Translations under genes and position numbers: made by a program | The notes under the pieces: generated by a model | Database searches by the model: none | The model's input: only the letters and a program-made list of their open reading frames with translations | What the model was told of the DNA's origin: nothing | Assembly (NCBI GenBank): GCA_903231505.1 | Contig: CAFBRK010000040.1 | Span: 1 to 37,071, forward strand | Direction: 5' to 3' | Origin: Olavius algarvensis associated proteobacterium Delta 3 | GTDB taxonomy: Bacteria > Desulfobacterota > Desulfobacteria > Desulfobacterales > CAFBRK01 | Length of the DNA stretch: 37,071 nucleotides | Part shown: positions 15,811 through 23,285 of the stretch, one piece after another | How the letters are laid out: each line of letters opens with the position of its first letter | Numbering within the stretch: position 1 is the first letter of the stretch

Positions 15811-18711
15811 TTGGGAAAACAATCCGAAATCGCAGAATATATCCACGCGCTGAAAGCTGCACCGCGGCTCAAAGGCCAGGTCGCTTTTTCCACGGTCATT
15901 CGGGAAAAGCCGCCTGAACTGGACCCCGGGGAACGGCCCATGGCGCCTCCCATGGAAAAAATCCTGGAAGCCATGGGAATTGAGCGGCTGTATCGGCATC
16001 AGGCCGAATCCGTCGAACAGATCCGTCTGGGGCACGACGTGGCCGTTGCCACCGCCACCGCCAGCGGGAAAACCCTGATTTACAATCTGTCGGTCGTCGA
16101 ACGGATATTGAGAAACCCCGAGTCCAGAGCACTGTACATTTATCCGCTCAAAGCACTTGCCCAGGATCAGCTGAGCGCATTCCGGCAATTTGTGTCGCCG
16201 TTGGGAACCCGCGCACCGGAAGCCGCCATTTATGACGGTGACACCTCTGCCTGGCATCGTCGTAAAATCCGCGACCGGCCACCCAACGTTGTCATGACCA
16301 ATCCGGAAATGCTCCACCTGTCCATCCTGGCGTATCACGCCAAATGGGAGCCGGTCTTGTCCTCTCTTGAAACCGTGGTCCTGGATGAGGCACATACCTA
16401 TCGGGGGATTTTCGGCGCCCATGTGGCTCAGATATACCGGCGTCTGAGCAGGATTTGCGATTTTTATGGAAGTGATCCGAGCTTTGTTTTCAGTTCGGCC
16501 ACCCTGGCCAACCCGGGCCAGTTGGCGAATATGTTGACCGGTAGGACTCCCACGGCGATCGCTCACGATGGCGCCCCATCGGGTCGGCGCTTTGTCGTCC
16601 TCATGGACCCCGTGGACAGCCCCGCGCGAACCGCCATCCTTCTGCTCCAGGCTGCGTTGCACAGGGGACTTCGGACCATCGTGTTTACCCGGTCACGCAA
16701 GATGACCGAGTTGATCGCCCTTTGGGCACGGCAACAAACAGGGCGATACGCCGATCGCATTGCTGCTTACCGAGCCGGTTTTCTCCCCGATGAACGCAGA
16801 GCGATCGAGGCGCGACTTGCCGGGGGAGAGCTGCTGGCCGTGGTATCCACAAGTGCCTTGGAACTGGGAATCGATATCGGCGATCTGGATCTGTGTATCC
16901 TGGTGGGGTATCCCGGCAGTATCATTACGACATGGCAGCGTACCGGAAGGGTCGGCTGCAATGGACAGGACTCGGCGCTGGTCTTTATTGCCGGTGATAA
17001 TGCACTGGACCGATTTTGGCTTCGGCATCCCGGCCAACTGCTGACCCAGGGCCCGGAGGCGTGTGTGGTCAACCCCTATAATACCGGGGTTCTGGAGCGT
17101 CATCTGGTATGTGCCGCTGCGGAGCTGCCCATCACCGAGAATGAGCCGATGTTGGCGGACGACAATATCAAGACCGCGGTCCGGCAACTGGAGAGCGACG
17201 GCCGATTGCTGCGAAGCGCCGACGGCGGCAGCTTGTACAGCCCTCGAAAAGCGCCCCATCGTACGGTGGATCTTAGAAGCGCCGGTTCCCAGTATATGAT
17301 TGTCGACGCCGGAACAGATGACCGGATCGGAGAGATCGACAGCTCTCGCGTGTTTCGGGAAACCCACCCCGGTGGTGTGTACCTTCACCGTGGCGAAACG
17401 TATCTTGTCGAGGCCGTCGACACCGCCCGTCGCGTCGTGCGCGCTTCGGCCGCCCGGGTGGGCTACTATACCCGCGTTATCGCCGATAAAGACATCCGGA
17501 TTGTGGGTTCCACAGATGAACACCGTCATGGCGACATACGGTTTCAAAAGGGGCGAATCCGGGTCACCGACCAGGTAACCGCCTACGAAACACGGGATGT
17601 CCGGAGCGGGGAGCGCCTGGAAATCGTGTCCCTGGATCTTCCGCCAGTGACCTTTGAAACAGATGGCCTCTGGTTCGATCTGCCTGCCAGTATAGAACGG
17701 GCGGTCCAAAGCGCCTCCCGTGACTTCTGGGGGGGCATTCATGCGCTGGAACATGCGGCCATCGGTATATTTCCACTCCTGGTGCTGGCGGACCAGAACG
17801 ATCTTGGCGGTATTGCCACGCCGCTCCACCCGCAACTGGGAAACGCCGCCATATTCATTTACGACGGCATCCCGGGAGGCGCCGGGTTGTGCGATCAGGC
17901 ATTCGATCGCTTGACCGACCTGTTTCGATTCACGGCCGCGGCCGTTTTCGACTGCCCCTGCGAAGAAGGTTGCCCGGCGTGTGTGCACTCCCCCCAGTGC
18001 GGAAATCAAAATCGCCCGATAGACAAAAAGGCGGCCTTGTTGATCGCAAAGGCCATTCTTCAGCAACTGGAAACCCAACCACAAACCGATGTGTCAACGC
18101 CGCAGGTCGCATCAGTATCAGCACCCCATGATCGCCCACGGCAAGAAACCGGGCGGTCGGTAACTCCGTCCACGGACCATCCGGATTTCGGGGTCCTGGA
18201 CATAGAGACCCAGCGCTCTGCGGCAGAGGTGGGCGGATGGCACCGCGCTGACAGGATGAAGGTCAGCTGCGCGGTGCTTTACGATTCCAGATCGGACCGG
18301 TTTCTGGAGTATCAAGAAAACCAGGTCGCGGATATGATCCGGCACATGCGGTCGCTTCCCCGGGTGATCGGTTTCAATGTCAAACGGTTCGACTATAAGG
18401 TCATAGAGCCCTATACGGATGAGGATCTCGGCCGCCTGCCGACACTGGATATTCTGGAAGACGTACATCGGCAGTTGGGGTTTCGGCTCTCACTAGATCA
18501 TCTGGCAAAAGAAACACTCGACCGGGGAAAAACCGCGGACGGATTACAGGCCCTGAAATGGTGGAGGGAAGGGCGGATGCGGGAAATTCTGGATTATTGC
18601 CGGATGGACGTGGAGATCACCCGGGATCTGTATCTGCTCGGGTTGAAAAACCGCTACCTACTGTTCAGGAATAAAGCCGGAGAGAGGCTTCGCATTCCGG
18701 TCGACTGGTGA
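15811..18711 (+). CDS. MrfA/YprA-like DEAD/DEAH helicase fused to a DEDDy exonuclease domain
   Basis: The 966-aa protein joins two DNA-repair activities. Residues 1-600 form a superfamily 2 helicase: TATASGKTLIYNL (Walker A), LDEAHTYRG (DEAH-type box), FSSATLANP, IVFTRSRKM, STSALELGIDIG and WQRTGRVG. Around 710-735 lies the DUF1998-type cluster CPCEEGCPACVHSPQCGNQ with the four-cysteine signature of MrfA/YprA. Residues 790-960 are an RNase H-fold 3'-5' exonuclease: LDIETQ (DxE), GFNVKRFDY (Exo II) and YCRMD (Exo III, YX3D). In Bacillus subtilis MrfA (helicase) and MrfB (exonuclease) are separate and excise mitomycin lesions. The only start codon compatible with the Walker region is TTG 15811. 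Roles here are inferred. Confidence 0.9.
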   Translation: MGKQSEIAEYIHALKAAPRLKGQVAFSTVIREKPPELDPGERPMAPPMEKILEAMGIERLYRHQAESVEQIRLGHDVAVATATASGKTLIYNLSVVERILRNPESRALYIYPLKALAQDQLSAFRQFVSPLGTRAPEAAIYDGDTSAWHRRKIRDRPPNVVMTNPEMLHLSILAYHAKWEPVLSSLETVVLDEAHTYRGIFGAHVAQIYRRLSRICDFYGSDPSFVFSSATLANPGQLANMLTGRTPTAIAHDGAPSGRRFVVLMDPVDSPARTAILLLQAALHRGLRTIVFTRSRKMTELIALWARQQTGRYADRIAAYRAGFLPDERRAIEARLAGGELLAVVSTSALELGIDIGDLDLCILVGYPGSIITTWQRTGRVGCNGQDSALVFIAGDNALDRFWLRHPGQLLTQGPEACVVNPYNTGVLERHLVCAAAELPITENEPMLADDNIKTAVRQLESDGRLLRSADGGSLYSPRKAPHRTVDLRSAGSQYMIVDAGTDDRIGEIDSSRVFRETHPGGVYLHRGETYLVEAVDTARRVVRASAARVGYYTRVIADKDIRIVGSTDEHRHGDIRFQKGRIRVTDQVTAYETRDVRSGERLEIVSLDLPPVTFETDGLWFDLPASIERAVQSASRDFWGGIHALEHAAIGIFPLLVLADQNDLGGIATPLHPQLGNAAIFIYDGIPGGAGLCDQAFDRLTDLFRFTAAAVFDCPCEEGCPACVHSPQCGNQNRPIDKKAALLIAKAILQQLETQPQTDVSTPQVASVSAPHDRPRQETGRSVTPSTDHPDFGVLDIETQRSAAEVGGWHRADRMKVSCAVLYDSRSDRFLEYQENQVADMIRHMRSLPRVIGFNVKRFDYKVIEPYTDEDLGRLPTLDILEDVHRQLGFRLSLDHLAKETLDRGKTADGLQALKWWREGRMREILDYCRMDVEITRDLYLLGLKNRYLLFRNKAGERLRIPVDW

Positions 18712-19036
18712 TCGACTGGATGCTGGATACTGGATGCTCGATACTTGATACTGGATGCAGGTGTCAGGGATTCAGGTGTCAGGATACAGGATACAAGTTA
18801 TCTGGAGAAATGGAGTGGTGAAGTGATGGGGACTGGATGCTTGCCCGCATTTGGCGGGCTGGAGGTTGGAGGTCAGAGGTCGGAGGCTTGCCCGCCTTTG
18901 GCGGGTCAGAGGTCGGAGGACAACGGATAACGTTCCGCGAAGCGGGACAAATGACGAGTGCCACAGGCTAAAGGGCCCACGGGCGAACCGGCCCACGGGC
19001 GCAAGGGCAGACGGGCCCACGGGCGAATGGGCAAAC
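18712..19036. repeat. Word-like degenerate repeat island C
   Basis: Directly after the helicase stop come CTGGATGCTGGATACTGGATGC words (18717-18760), then GGAGGTTGGAGGTCAGAGG with two copies of TTGCCCGCxTTTGGCGGG (18841-18858 and 18888-18906), then CCCACGGGCGAACCGGCCC runs (18976-19030). The word types and the strand relative to the gene before it match island A. Confidence 0.8.
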
Positions 19037-19039
19037 CTA

Positions 19040-19246
19040 TCAGTAATTTTTCACGTCCTGCACATAACCATCGAAGTCATTTTCCCTCAGAAATTTGGAA
19101 ATCATGTTGCTCACCGCATCGGCCGTGTCCACCCGATAGACGCCCTTGTCATTTCTTCCGGCAATCTGTTTGACCGTCTCGACGATGGCTTGAAGTGAGG
19201 CCGTGCTGATCTCCACGTTGGCGTGTACTACAATGGTGTCACTCAT
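19040..19246 (-). CDS. Small conserved-looking protein of unknown function (68 aa)
   Basis: A strong GAAGGAG sits 9 nt before ATG 19246, and the composition is protein-like (MSDTIVVHANVEISTASLQA start, VYRVDTADAVSNMISKFL middle, GYVQDVKNY end), so I take it as real. It has a beta-alpha pattern, no signal peptide, no cysteine and no known motif. It has its own transcription unit facing the helicase gene. Function unknown. Confidence 0.65.
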   Translation of the reverse strand: MSDTIVVHANVEISTASLQAIVETVKQIAGRNDKGVYRVDTADAVSNMISKFLRENDFDGYVQDVKNY

Positions 19247-20128
19247 TATTAGAGCTCCTTCTTTTCATTACCGGCAAACCGCAAAACCGGAAGCTGGATA
19301 TTCCATGCTCGATTCAAGATACAGGGAAAAAATTGAGACCTATAAAGAAAAATAAGGAATCGGCCGATTTTTACCCCTTCCCTGTGCCTCCCTCTCACCC
19401 CCGAGACAAGCTCGGGATCTGCGACAGTAGAGGGAGAAAAAAGTCCTCCCCCTTGATGGGGGAGGGACGGTGGGGGTGACGGAATTGACAAGATCCGCAT
19501 CCTCAATTTTGTTTATAGGCCCGTTTTTTTGTAGGATTTCGTGAAGTAATAGACATCGTTGCACATGAATCTGTGCAGCGATGCATAACCTCTTGGGCAG
19601 TTCTGCTGATGGCTCGTCTAATGTGAGCCGGTTATTCATTCGAACAACCCACATATAAAAGTGTCCGGATTTAGGACATCTTACTGAAATCAAATCAAAA
19701 TTCATTTGGTAAAAAAAAATCATATCCATTTTTTGCTTCAGTTGCAAAAAATGGTACGGATTTTGAAGAGTACTTTAGCATTACCCTCCTGTATCATTCC
19801 CCCCAATAAAAAGTGCAAGGAATTATTTCCGAAGTAGTTGTCGTTTTGAGTGAAGAGACGACAACTATTCAATCTAATCGGGTGGGATTTTCTTTTAAGG
19901 ATTTGCCCGCCTAATCAGGAGAACAAGGGATTTAGGAAAACCCTTAAATCGCGGATGTCATCTCTGGAACTCGAACTCTCGACCCCTTGACCCCTTGAAC
20001 CCCTGACCCCTTGAACCCTTTTTCTTATTGGCGTCTCTACGGTTGCGCAACCGTTTTCGCATGTTGGTGTGGAGTCGTTGGTCCGGCTCTGCGTAAGGAC
20101 AACCATGGAAAAGGAAAGGAGCAGTAAA
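19247..20128. other. Long gene-free region with several repeat ends
   Basis: No gene is supported over about 880 nt. It contains the palindrome CCTCCCCCTTGATGGGGGAGG (19445-19465) and a second inverted repeat CCCGAGACAAGCTCGGG near 19400. It also has a 9-bp stem AGTTGTCGT/ACGACAACT near 19840-19870 and a run of GACCCCTTGAACCCC words (19980-20020) like the ends of the element at 11.6-12.0 kb. The rest shows nothing recognisable. Confidence 0.5.
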
Positions 20129-20416
20129 ATGAGGAAAACACATTGGTTTCTGGCTTGTCTGATGGCAGTCACTTTTCTTTTTGTCTCGATTGCACCGGTT
20201 CTGGCTGAAGATCATACGGGGTTGATCAACATTAACACCGCAACGATCGACGAATTGACCCAACTCAAACGCATCGGCCCTTCTTTTGCCCAGAGAATCG
20301 TCGAATACCGAGAGCAATACGGACCCTTCAAGGCTCCCGAGGATATCGTGCTGGTCAAGGGTATCGGTCAAAGAACCTGGGAAGAAAACAAGAACCTGAT
20401 TACTATCGGAAATTAA
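20129..20416 (+). CDS. Secreted ComEA-like helix-hairpin-helix protein
   Basis: The product is 95 aa from ATG 20129, preceded by AAAGGAG; an ATG at 20105 gives a longer, less likely N-terminus. Residues 1-26 are a signal peptide (RKTHWFLACLMAVTFLFVS, cut near VLA). The rest is a double helix-hairpin-helix unit: ININTATIDELTQLKRIGPS, FAQRIVEYREQYGPFKAPED and VKGIGQRTWEENK, the ComEA DNA-binding repeat. ComEA binds DNA in the periplasm during natural transformation. Small secreted one-domain versions are common, and a role in DNA uptake here is only possible, since no other com gene is present. Confidence 0.9.
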   Translation: MRKTHWFLACLMAVTFLFVSIAPVLAEDHTGLININTATIDELTQLKRIGPSFAQRIVEYREQYGPFKAPEDIVLVKGIGQRTWEENKNLITIGN

Positions 20417-20438
20417 TCCGAGGCTGTTAAGCATGCAT

Positions 20439-20468
20439 CAGCGGCCGGTCTTCCAGGGCCGGCCGCTG
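20439..20468 (+). terminator. Strong GC hairpin after the ComEA-like gene
   Basis: CAGCGGCCGG (20439-20448) and CCGGCCGCTG (20459-20468) form a perfect 10-bp stem with a 10-nt loop, 23 nt after the stop codon. No T tract follows, so termination is likely but not certain. Confidence 0.55.
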
Positions 20469-20560
20469 TCAAACCCGGCCCCTGACATAGACCAAACCGT
20501 GGTGTCAATGACAGCTGAACAGGTGTTACCCAATGTTCGGGGTAGGCGAATCGAGAGAGA

Positions 20561-21217
20561 ATGATCGAAATCCAAATTGATCACCGAGAGAAACAGTCCG
20601 GCCTCCCTGAACTTTTGGCGGAAAATGGGTGTATTGTCTCGATAACGAACTTGGACATAGGGGATTACCTTATCAACAATGAAATCACCGTAGAGCGGAA
20701 GACCGCCCAGGATTTCGTTGCCTCGATCATTGACGGTCGGCTGTTCAAGCAGGTAGGCGGAATCAAGAGGAAATCTCAGCGTCCTCTGGTGTTGATCGAG
20801 GGGAATCCATTCAGCATTGCGTCAGAAATAAGTTCCGAGTCGATCCGGGGTGCCCTCTTGTCTGTTCAAGTGATCTGGTATGTGCCGATCCTCCACTCGA
20901 AAGGGATCGATCATTCAAAAGATATTTTACTGACGCTGGGTCATCAGTCCATTAGATACCACAACATGCTGAACATGCGGCATGGGTACAGGCCGAAGCG
21001 TCTAAAAGCGCGACAATTGTATGTTCTACAGGGGTTTTCTGGAATCGGACCGGTTTTGGCTGCACAGCTTTTGGCGCATTATGGGACACTTCGCAATGTC
21101 TTTCAGTCGTCTCAAGAACCCATGTCCGAAGTCAAAGGTATCGGAAAGAAGCGCGCCGGACGCATATGCCGGCTATTGGATGCCGAGTTCAACTTGGGCG
21201 ATAACCCCCAGCGTTGA
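20561..21217 (+). CDS. XPF/ERCC4-family nuclease with helix-hairpin-helix domain
   Basis: The 218-aa protein has an N-terminal ERCC4 nuclease domain: IDHREKQSGLPELL, NLDIGDYLI, VERKTAQDFVASIIDGRLF and PLVLIEGNPF. The GDY and ERKxxxD signature residues of the XPF/Mus81/Hef active site are intact. Residues 155-210 are a tandem helix-hairpin-helix (LQGFSGIGPVLAAQLLAHYG, VKGIGKKRAGRI). This is the architecture of the short archaeal XPF nuclease, which cuts 3'-flap and fork structures. There is no helicase domain. Such short ERCC4 proteins occur only patchily in bacteria. No clear Shine-Dalgarno is visible before ATG 20561. The stop codon abuts a HEPN fragment. Confidence 0.9.
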   Translation: MIEIQIDHREKQSGLPELLAENGCIVSITNLDIGDYLINNEITVERKTAQDFVASIIDGRLFKQVGGIKRKSQRPLVLIEGNPFSIASEISSESIRGALLSVQVIWYVPILHSKGIDHSKDILLTLGHQSIRYHNMLNMRHGYRPKRLKARQLYVLQGFSGIGPVLAAQLLAHYGTLRNVFQSSQEPMSEVKGIGKKRAGRICRLLDAEFNLGDNPQR

Positions 21218-21386
21218 CTTCAGCTCATTTCGACATCTGTTTCGACACCCATATCCCTATGAATTGTACTGGGATAAAGAGCGACTGGCGGCCGAGAAGA
21301 CCCCGAAAACATCAACGATGGTCAAGAAACAGGTCGAACATCTCATATCCCAACTCGGCTCTCTGGATTCCACTCCTTCCGGCTAA
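21216..21386 (+). pseudogene. C-terminal fragment of a HEPN (HepT-like) RNase toxin
   Basis: Right behind the nuclease gene, in another frame, the sequence reads FRHLFRHPYPYELYWDKERL and then VKKQVEHLISQL before a stop. It contains an exact RX4HXY, the catalytic motif of HEPN ribonucleases, followed by the YxxxLxWxxL pattern of HepT-like toxins. The N-terminal half is missing and there is no start codon or ribosome-binding site, so this is a truncated relic. The call rests on motif recognition only. Confidence 0.5.
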
Positions 21387-21420
21387 TTTCCCCGTACCTG
21401 CATATTCCCATCCCCATATT

Positions 21421-21445
21421 CATAAAATCTTGAAAAGATTTTATT
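21421..21445. repeat. Perfect ATAAAATCTT hairpin
   Basis: ATAAAATCTT, GAA and AAGATTTTAT form a 10-bp stem. It resembles the hairpins at 12022-12044 and 22558-22580. It lies in the gap between the HEPN fragment and the MNT gene; no gene is present from 21387 to 21632. Confidence 0.5.
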
Positions 21446-21632
21446 TCTTGACACCTTGGTTTTTTATGTTCAATTGTTGAACGTTCAAAAACTGAACGTC
21501 CCCAATTCTCCATTTGCAACAAAATTATAATAATTTGAATTGGTTACAGCTTCCCTCGGCCGTAATCGGCCGGGCGAAGCTGTCTCTGTATCTACGCAAT
21601 AGCACAGATTCGTCAGCATCTCCGGCAATTTC

Positions 21633-22175
21633 ATGCAACAAGATATCGTGTCCAAACTACGCTCGTTCTTCAAACACATCGAGTGCCCCCCGGCGATACA
21701 CTTGGTCTACGCTTTTGGATCGCGTGTTTCGGGAAGGGAAAGACCCTTGAGCGATTATGATATTGCGGTGCTGTTTGTCGAAATGCCCGGCCGTGATCGT
21801 ATTTGCGAATTAAGCCATAAAATGTCGGCGCTTCTGATGACCGACAGAATTGATCTGGTGGTCCTTAACCAAGCGCCGATCGAACTTCGGTACGCCGTTG
21901 TCGCCGGCGGAAAATGCATTTATGAGACGGATTTATCCCTGAGGGTTGAATTCGAGGCACAGACGCTCAGCCTGTACGGAGATTACCTGTCGATTCTGCG
22001 CAAACAAAGGCAGGACATACTTATGGAGAAACAAAATGACACCGGAATTCAGCGGTATCGAAAGGCGCTTGGACAAACTGAGCGTCTGCTTGAAGAAATT
22101 AGAGCCGTTCACCCAGAAGTCTACCGCGAACATTGCATGAGATCTTTTCCGCGATTTGCTAAAAAAGAAGAATAA
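21633..22175 (+). CDS. MntA-like nucleotidyltransferase (antitoxin of a HEPN/MNT pair)
   Basis: The 180-aa protein has the minimal nucleotidyltransferase signature: YAFGSRVSG, then LSDYDIAVLF with the two metal-binding Asp, and TDRIDLVVLN with the third Asp. In type VII systems MntA adenylylates and so silences the HepT RNase. The C-terminal part (LSLYGDYLSILRKQRQDIL) is typical, but the last 45 residues overlap the reading frame of the hepT start, suggesting an extended C-terminus. The partner hepT is broken just downstream. No good ribosome-binding site precedes ATG 21633. Confidence 0.8.
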   Translation: MQQDIVSKLRSFFKHIECPPAIHLVYAFGSRVSGRERPLSDYDIAVLFVEMPGRDRICELSHKMSALLMTDRIDLVVLNQAPIELRYAVVAGGKCIYETDLSLRVEFEAQTLSLYGDYLSILRKQRQDILMEKQNDTGIQRYRKALGQTERLLEEIRAVHPEVYREHCMRSFPRFAKKEE

Positions 22176-22538
22176 TCGAAGTGTCATGCTAAAATTTAAG
22201 GTTTTCGGCCAGTTTGCATGTTGTGACGCTCGACAATGGATAATTATCTGAAAATATCTCACCCTTCGGGCCAAACGGAGACATCCAATGGCTGCGTTAT
22301 TCGAGACTCACGGTAGGTGCACTACAGCTTCGTCTCGAAGTGCCTTTCCATTGGATGTCTTCATTTGGTGCAATGTCCGGGCAAAGATGAGCTTGTCGCC
22401 GATCTCTATCTGCAGGACATAGTCGAGAGAAATCTTCATGCAGCATATAAAAAGTTGGTTAATCGAGCGAGACAAAGCAACAACCTCCTGAAACCTCTCC
22501 CGTCGACTCTGAAGCTACCTCCAAAACCTATTTCCTAA
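22036..22538 (+). pseudogene. Broken hepT (HEPN RNase toxin), split by a 240-bp insertion-like segment
   Basis: A GGAGA-preceded ATG at 22036 opens a frame reading MTPEFSGIERRLDKLSVCLK and KLEPFTQ, the usual HepT N-terminus, which stops at 22140. About 245 bp later (22386-22445) another frame reads DELVADLYLQDIVERNLHAA, the next conserved HepT block, and then degenerates. The catalytic RX4HXY end is absent. The intervening DNA contains a palindrome of about 110 bp and may be what broke the gene. The toxin is predicted dead. Confidence 0.55.
22269..22379. repeat. Imperfect palindromic element inside the hepT remnant
   Basis: AGACATCCAATGG and TTCGAGAC on the left are matched by GTCTCGAA and CCATTGGATGTCT on the right at equal spacing, giving inverted arms of about 39 nt around a 25-nt centre. 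Its right end continues into CATTTGGTGCAAT, which also occurs at about 145 in this window. This suggests a small dispersed element. Confidence 0.55.
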
Positions 22539-22557
22539 AGCGGCAGCGCCGCGTTTC

Positions 22558-22580
22558 ATAAAATTGCAAGGCAATTTTAT
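22558..22580 (+). promoter_or_regulatory. Hairpin abutting the regulator start codon
   Basis: ATAAAATTGC and GCAATTTTAT form a perfect 10-bp stem with loop AAG, ending at the base before ATG 22581. The only Shine-Dalgarno candidate (CAAGG) lies in the loop and upper stem, so folding could limit translation of the regulator. Confidence 0.5.
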
Positions 22581-23162
22581 ATGGAGACCCAAAAACTACG
22601 CACGTTAAAAATTCTCGAGGCTGTTGACAACGGAGACGCCCCCAGCCAGCGGGATTTGGCCCGGCAACTCAACATCTCCCTCGGGTTGGTCAATTCCTTC
22701 GTCAAACGCCTGGTCAACAAGGGGTATTTCAAGATTACCAATATCCCGAGAAACCGTGTACGCTATATTCTCACGCCCAAAGGGGCCGCTGAAAAAACAC
22801 GATTAACCTATGAATACATTCAATACTCCTTCCAGTTCTACAAAGAGGGGCGTAAAAAGATCGAAAACCTTTTCTTGAAACTATCCGAAGAAGGTATTCG
22901 TCAGGTGGTTTTTTACGGTGCGTCGGAGTTGGCGGAAATTGCCTATCTGTTTCTGCAGGAGACAGACATGTCCCTTACAGCGGTTGTCGATCAAAATCGA
23001 GCAGAGCAGATGTTTCTGAAAAAGAGGGTGATTGCGCCGGATGCGCTGCCGACCATCACGTTTGATTGTATTCTCCTGACCACAATGGAAGACAAGCAAA
23101 AAGCTCGTGAAGAAATTGTGCTTCTGGGTATCGAAGAGAGCAAAATCCGGGTCATGGATTGA
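22581..23162 (+). CDS. Winged-helix regulator with Rossmann-like C-terminal domain, head of the nonulosonate cluster
   Basis: This 193-aa protein begins with a winged helix-turn-helix of the MarR type linked to exopolysaccharide loci: LRTLKILEAV, SQRDLARQLNISLGLVNSFV, RLVNKGYFKI, RNRVRYILTPKG. From about residue 105 it has a nucleotide-sugar-like or CoA-binding Rossmann pattern: QVVFYGASELAEIAYLFL, LTAVVDQN, ITFDCILLTTME. Such proteins sit at the front of O-antigen and capsule clusters in many deltaproteobacteria and probably act as local regulators. It precedes legB by 123 nt in the same direction. The ligand is unknown. Confidence 0.82.
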   Translation: METQKLRTLKILEAVDNGDAPSQRDLARQLNISLGLVNSFVKRLVNKGYFKITNIPRNRVRYILTPKGAAEKTRLTYEYIQYSFQFYKEGRKKIENLFLKLSEEGIRQVVFYGASELAEIAYLFLQETDMSLTAVVDQNRAEQMFLKKRVIAPDALPTITFDCILLTTMEDKQKAREEIVLLGIEESKIRVMD

Positions 23163-23285
23163 TTGTTCCGGCTGTCGATCCGTCATTTATCAAACGGCCC
23201 GGGGACACAACCGACCGTTGTGGGTCTTGGAGAAGGTTGTCGCGCTGCACCGTGATCCGATCCCGACAAACGAAGGTCCCACATC

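Noticed and set aside
16693..18084. A 463-codon - strand frame opposite the helicase
   Set aside because: It is an antisense shadow; all SF2 motifs are on the + strand and the frame has no ribosome-binding site.
22262..22390. attC-type integron site
   Set aside because: The palindrome has no GTTRRRY/RYYYAAC core pairs and there is no integron integrase in the window.
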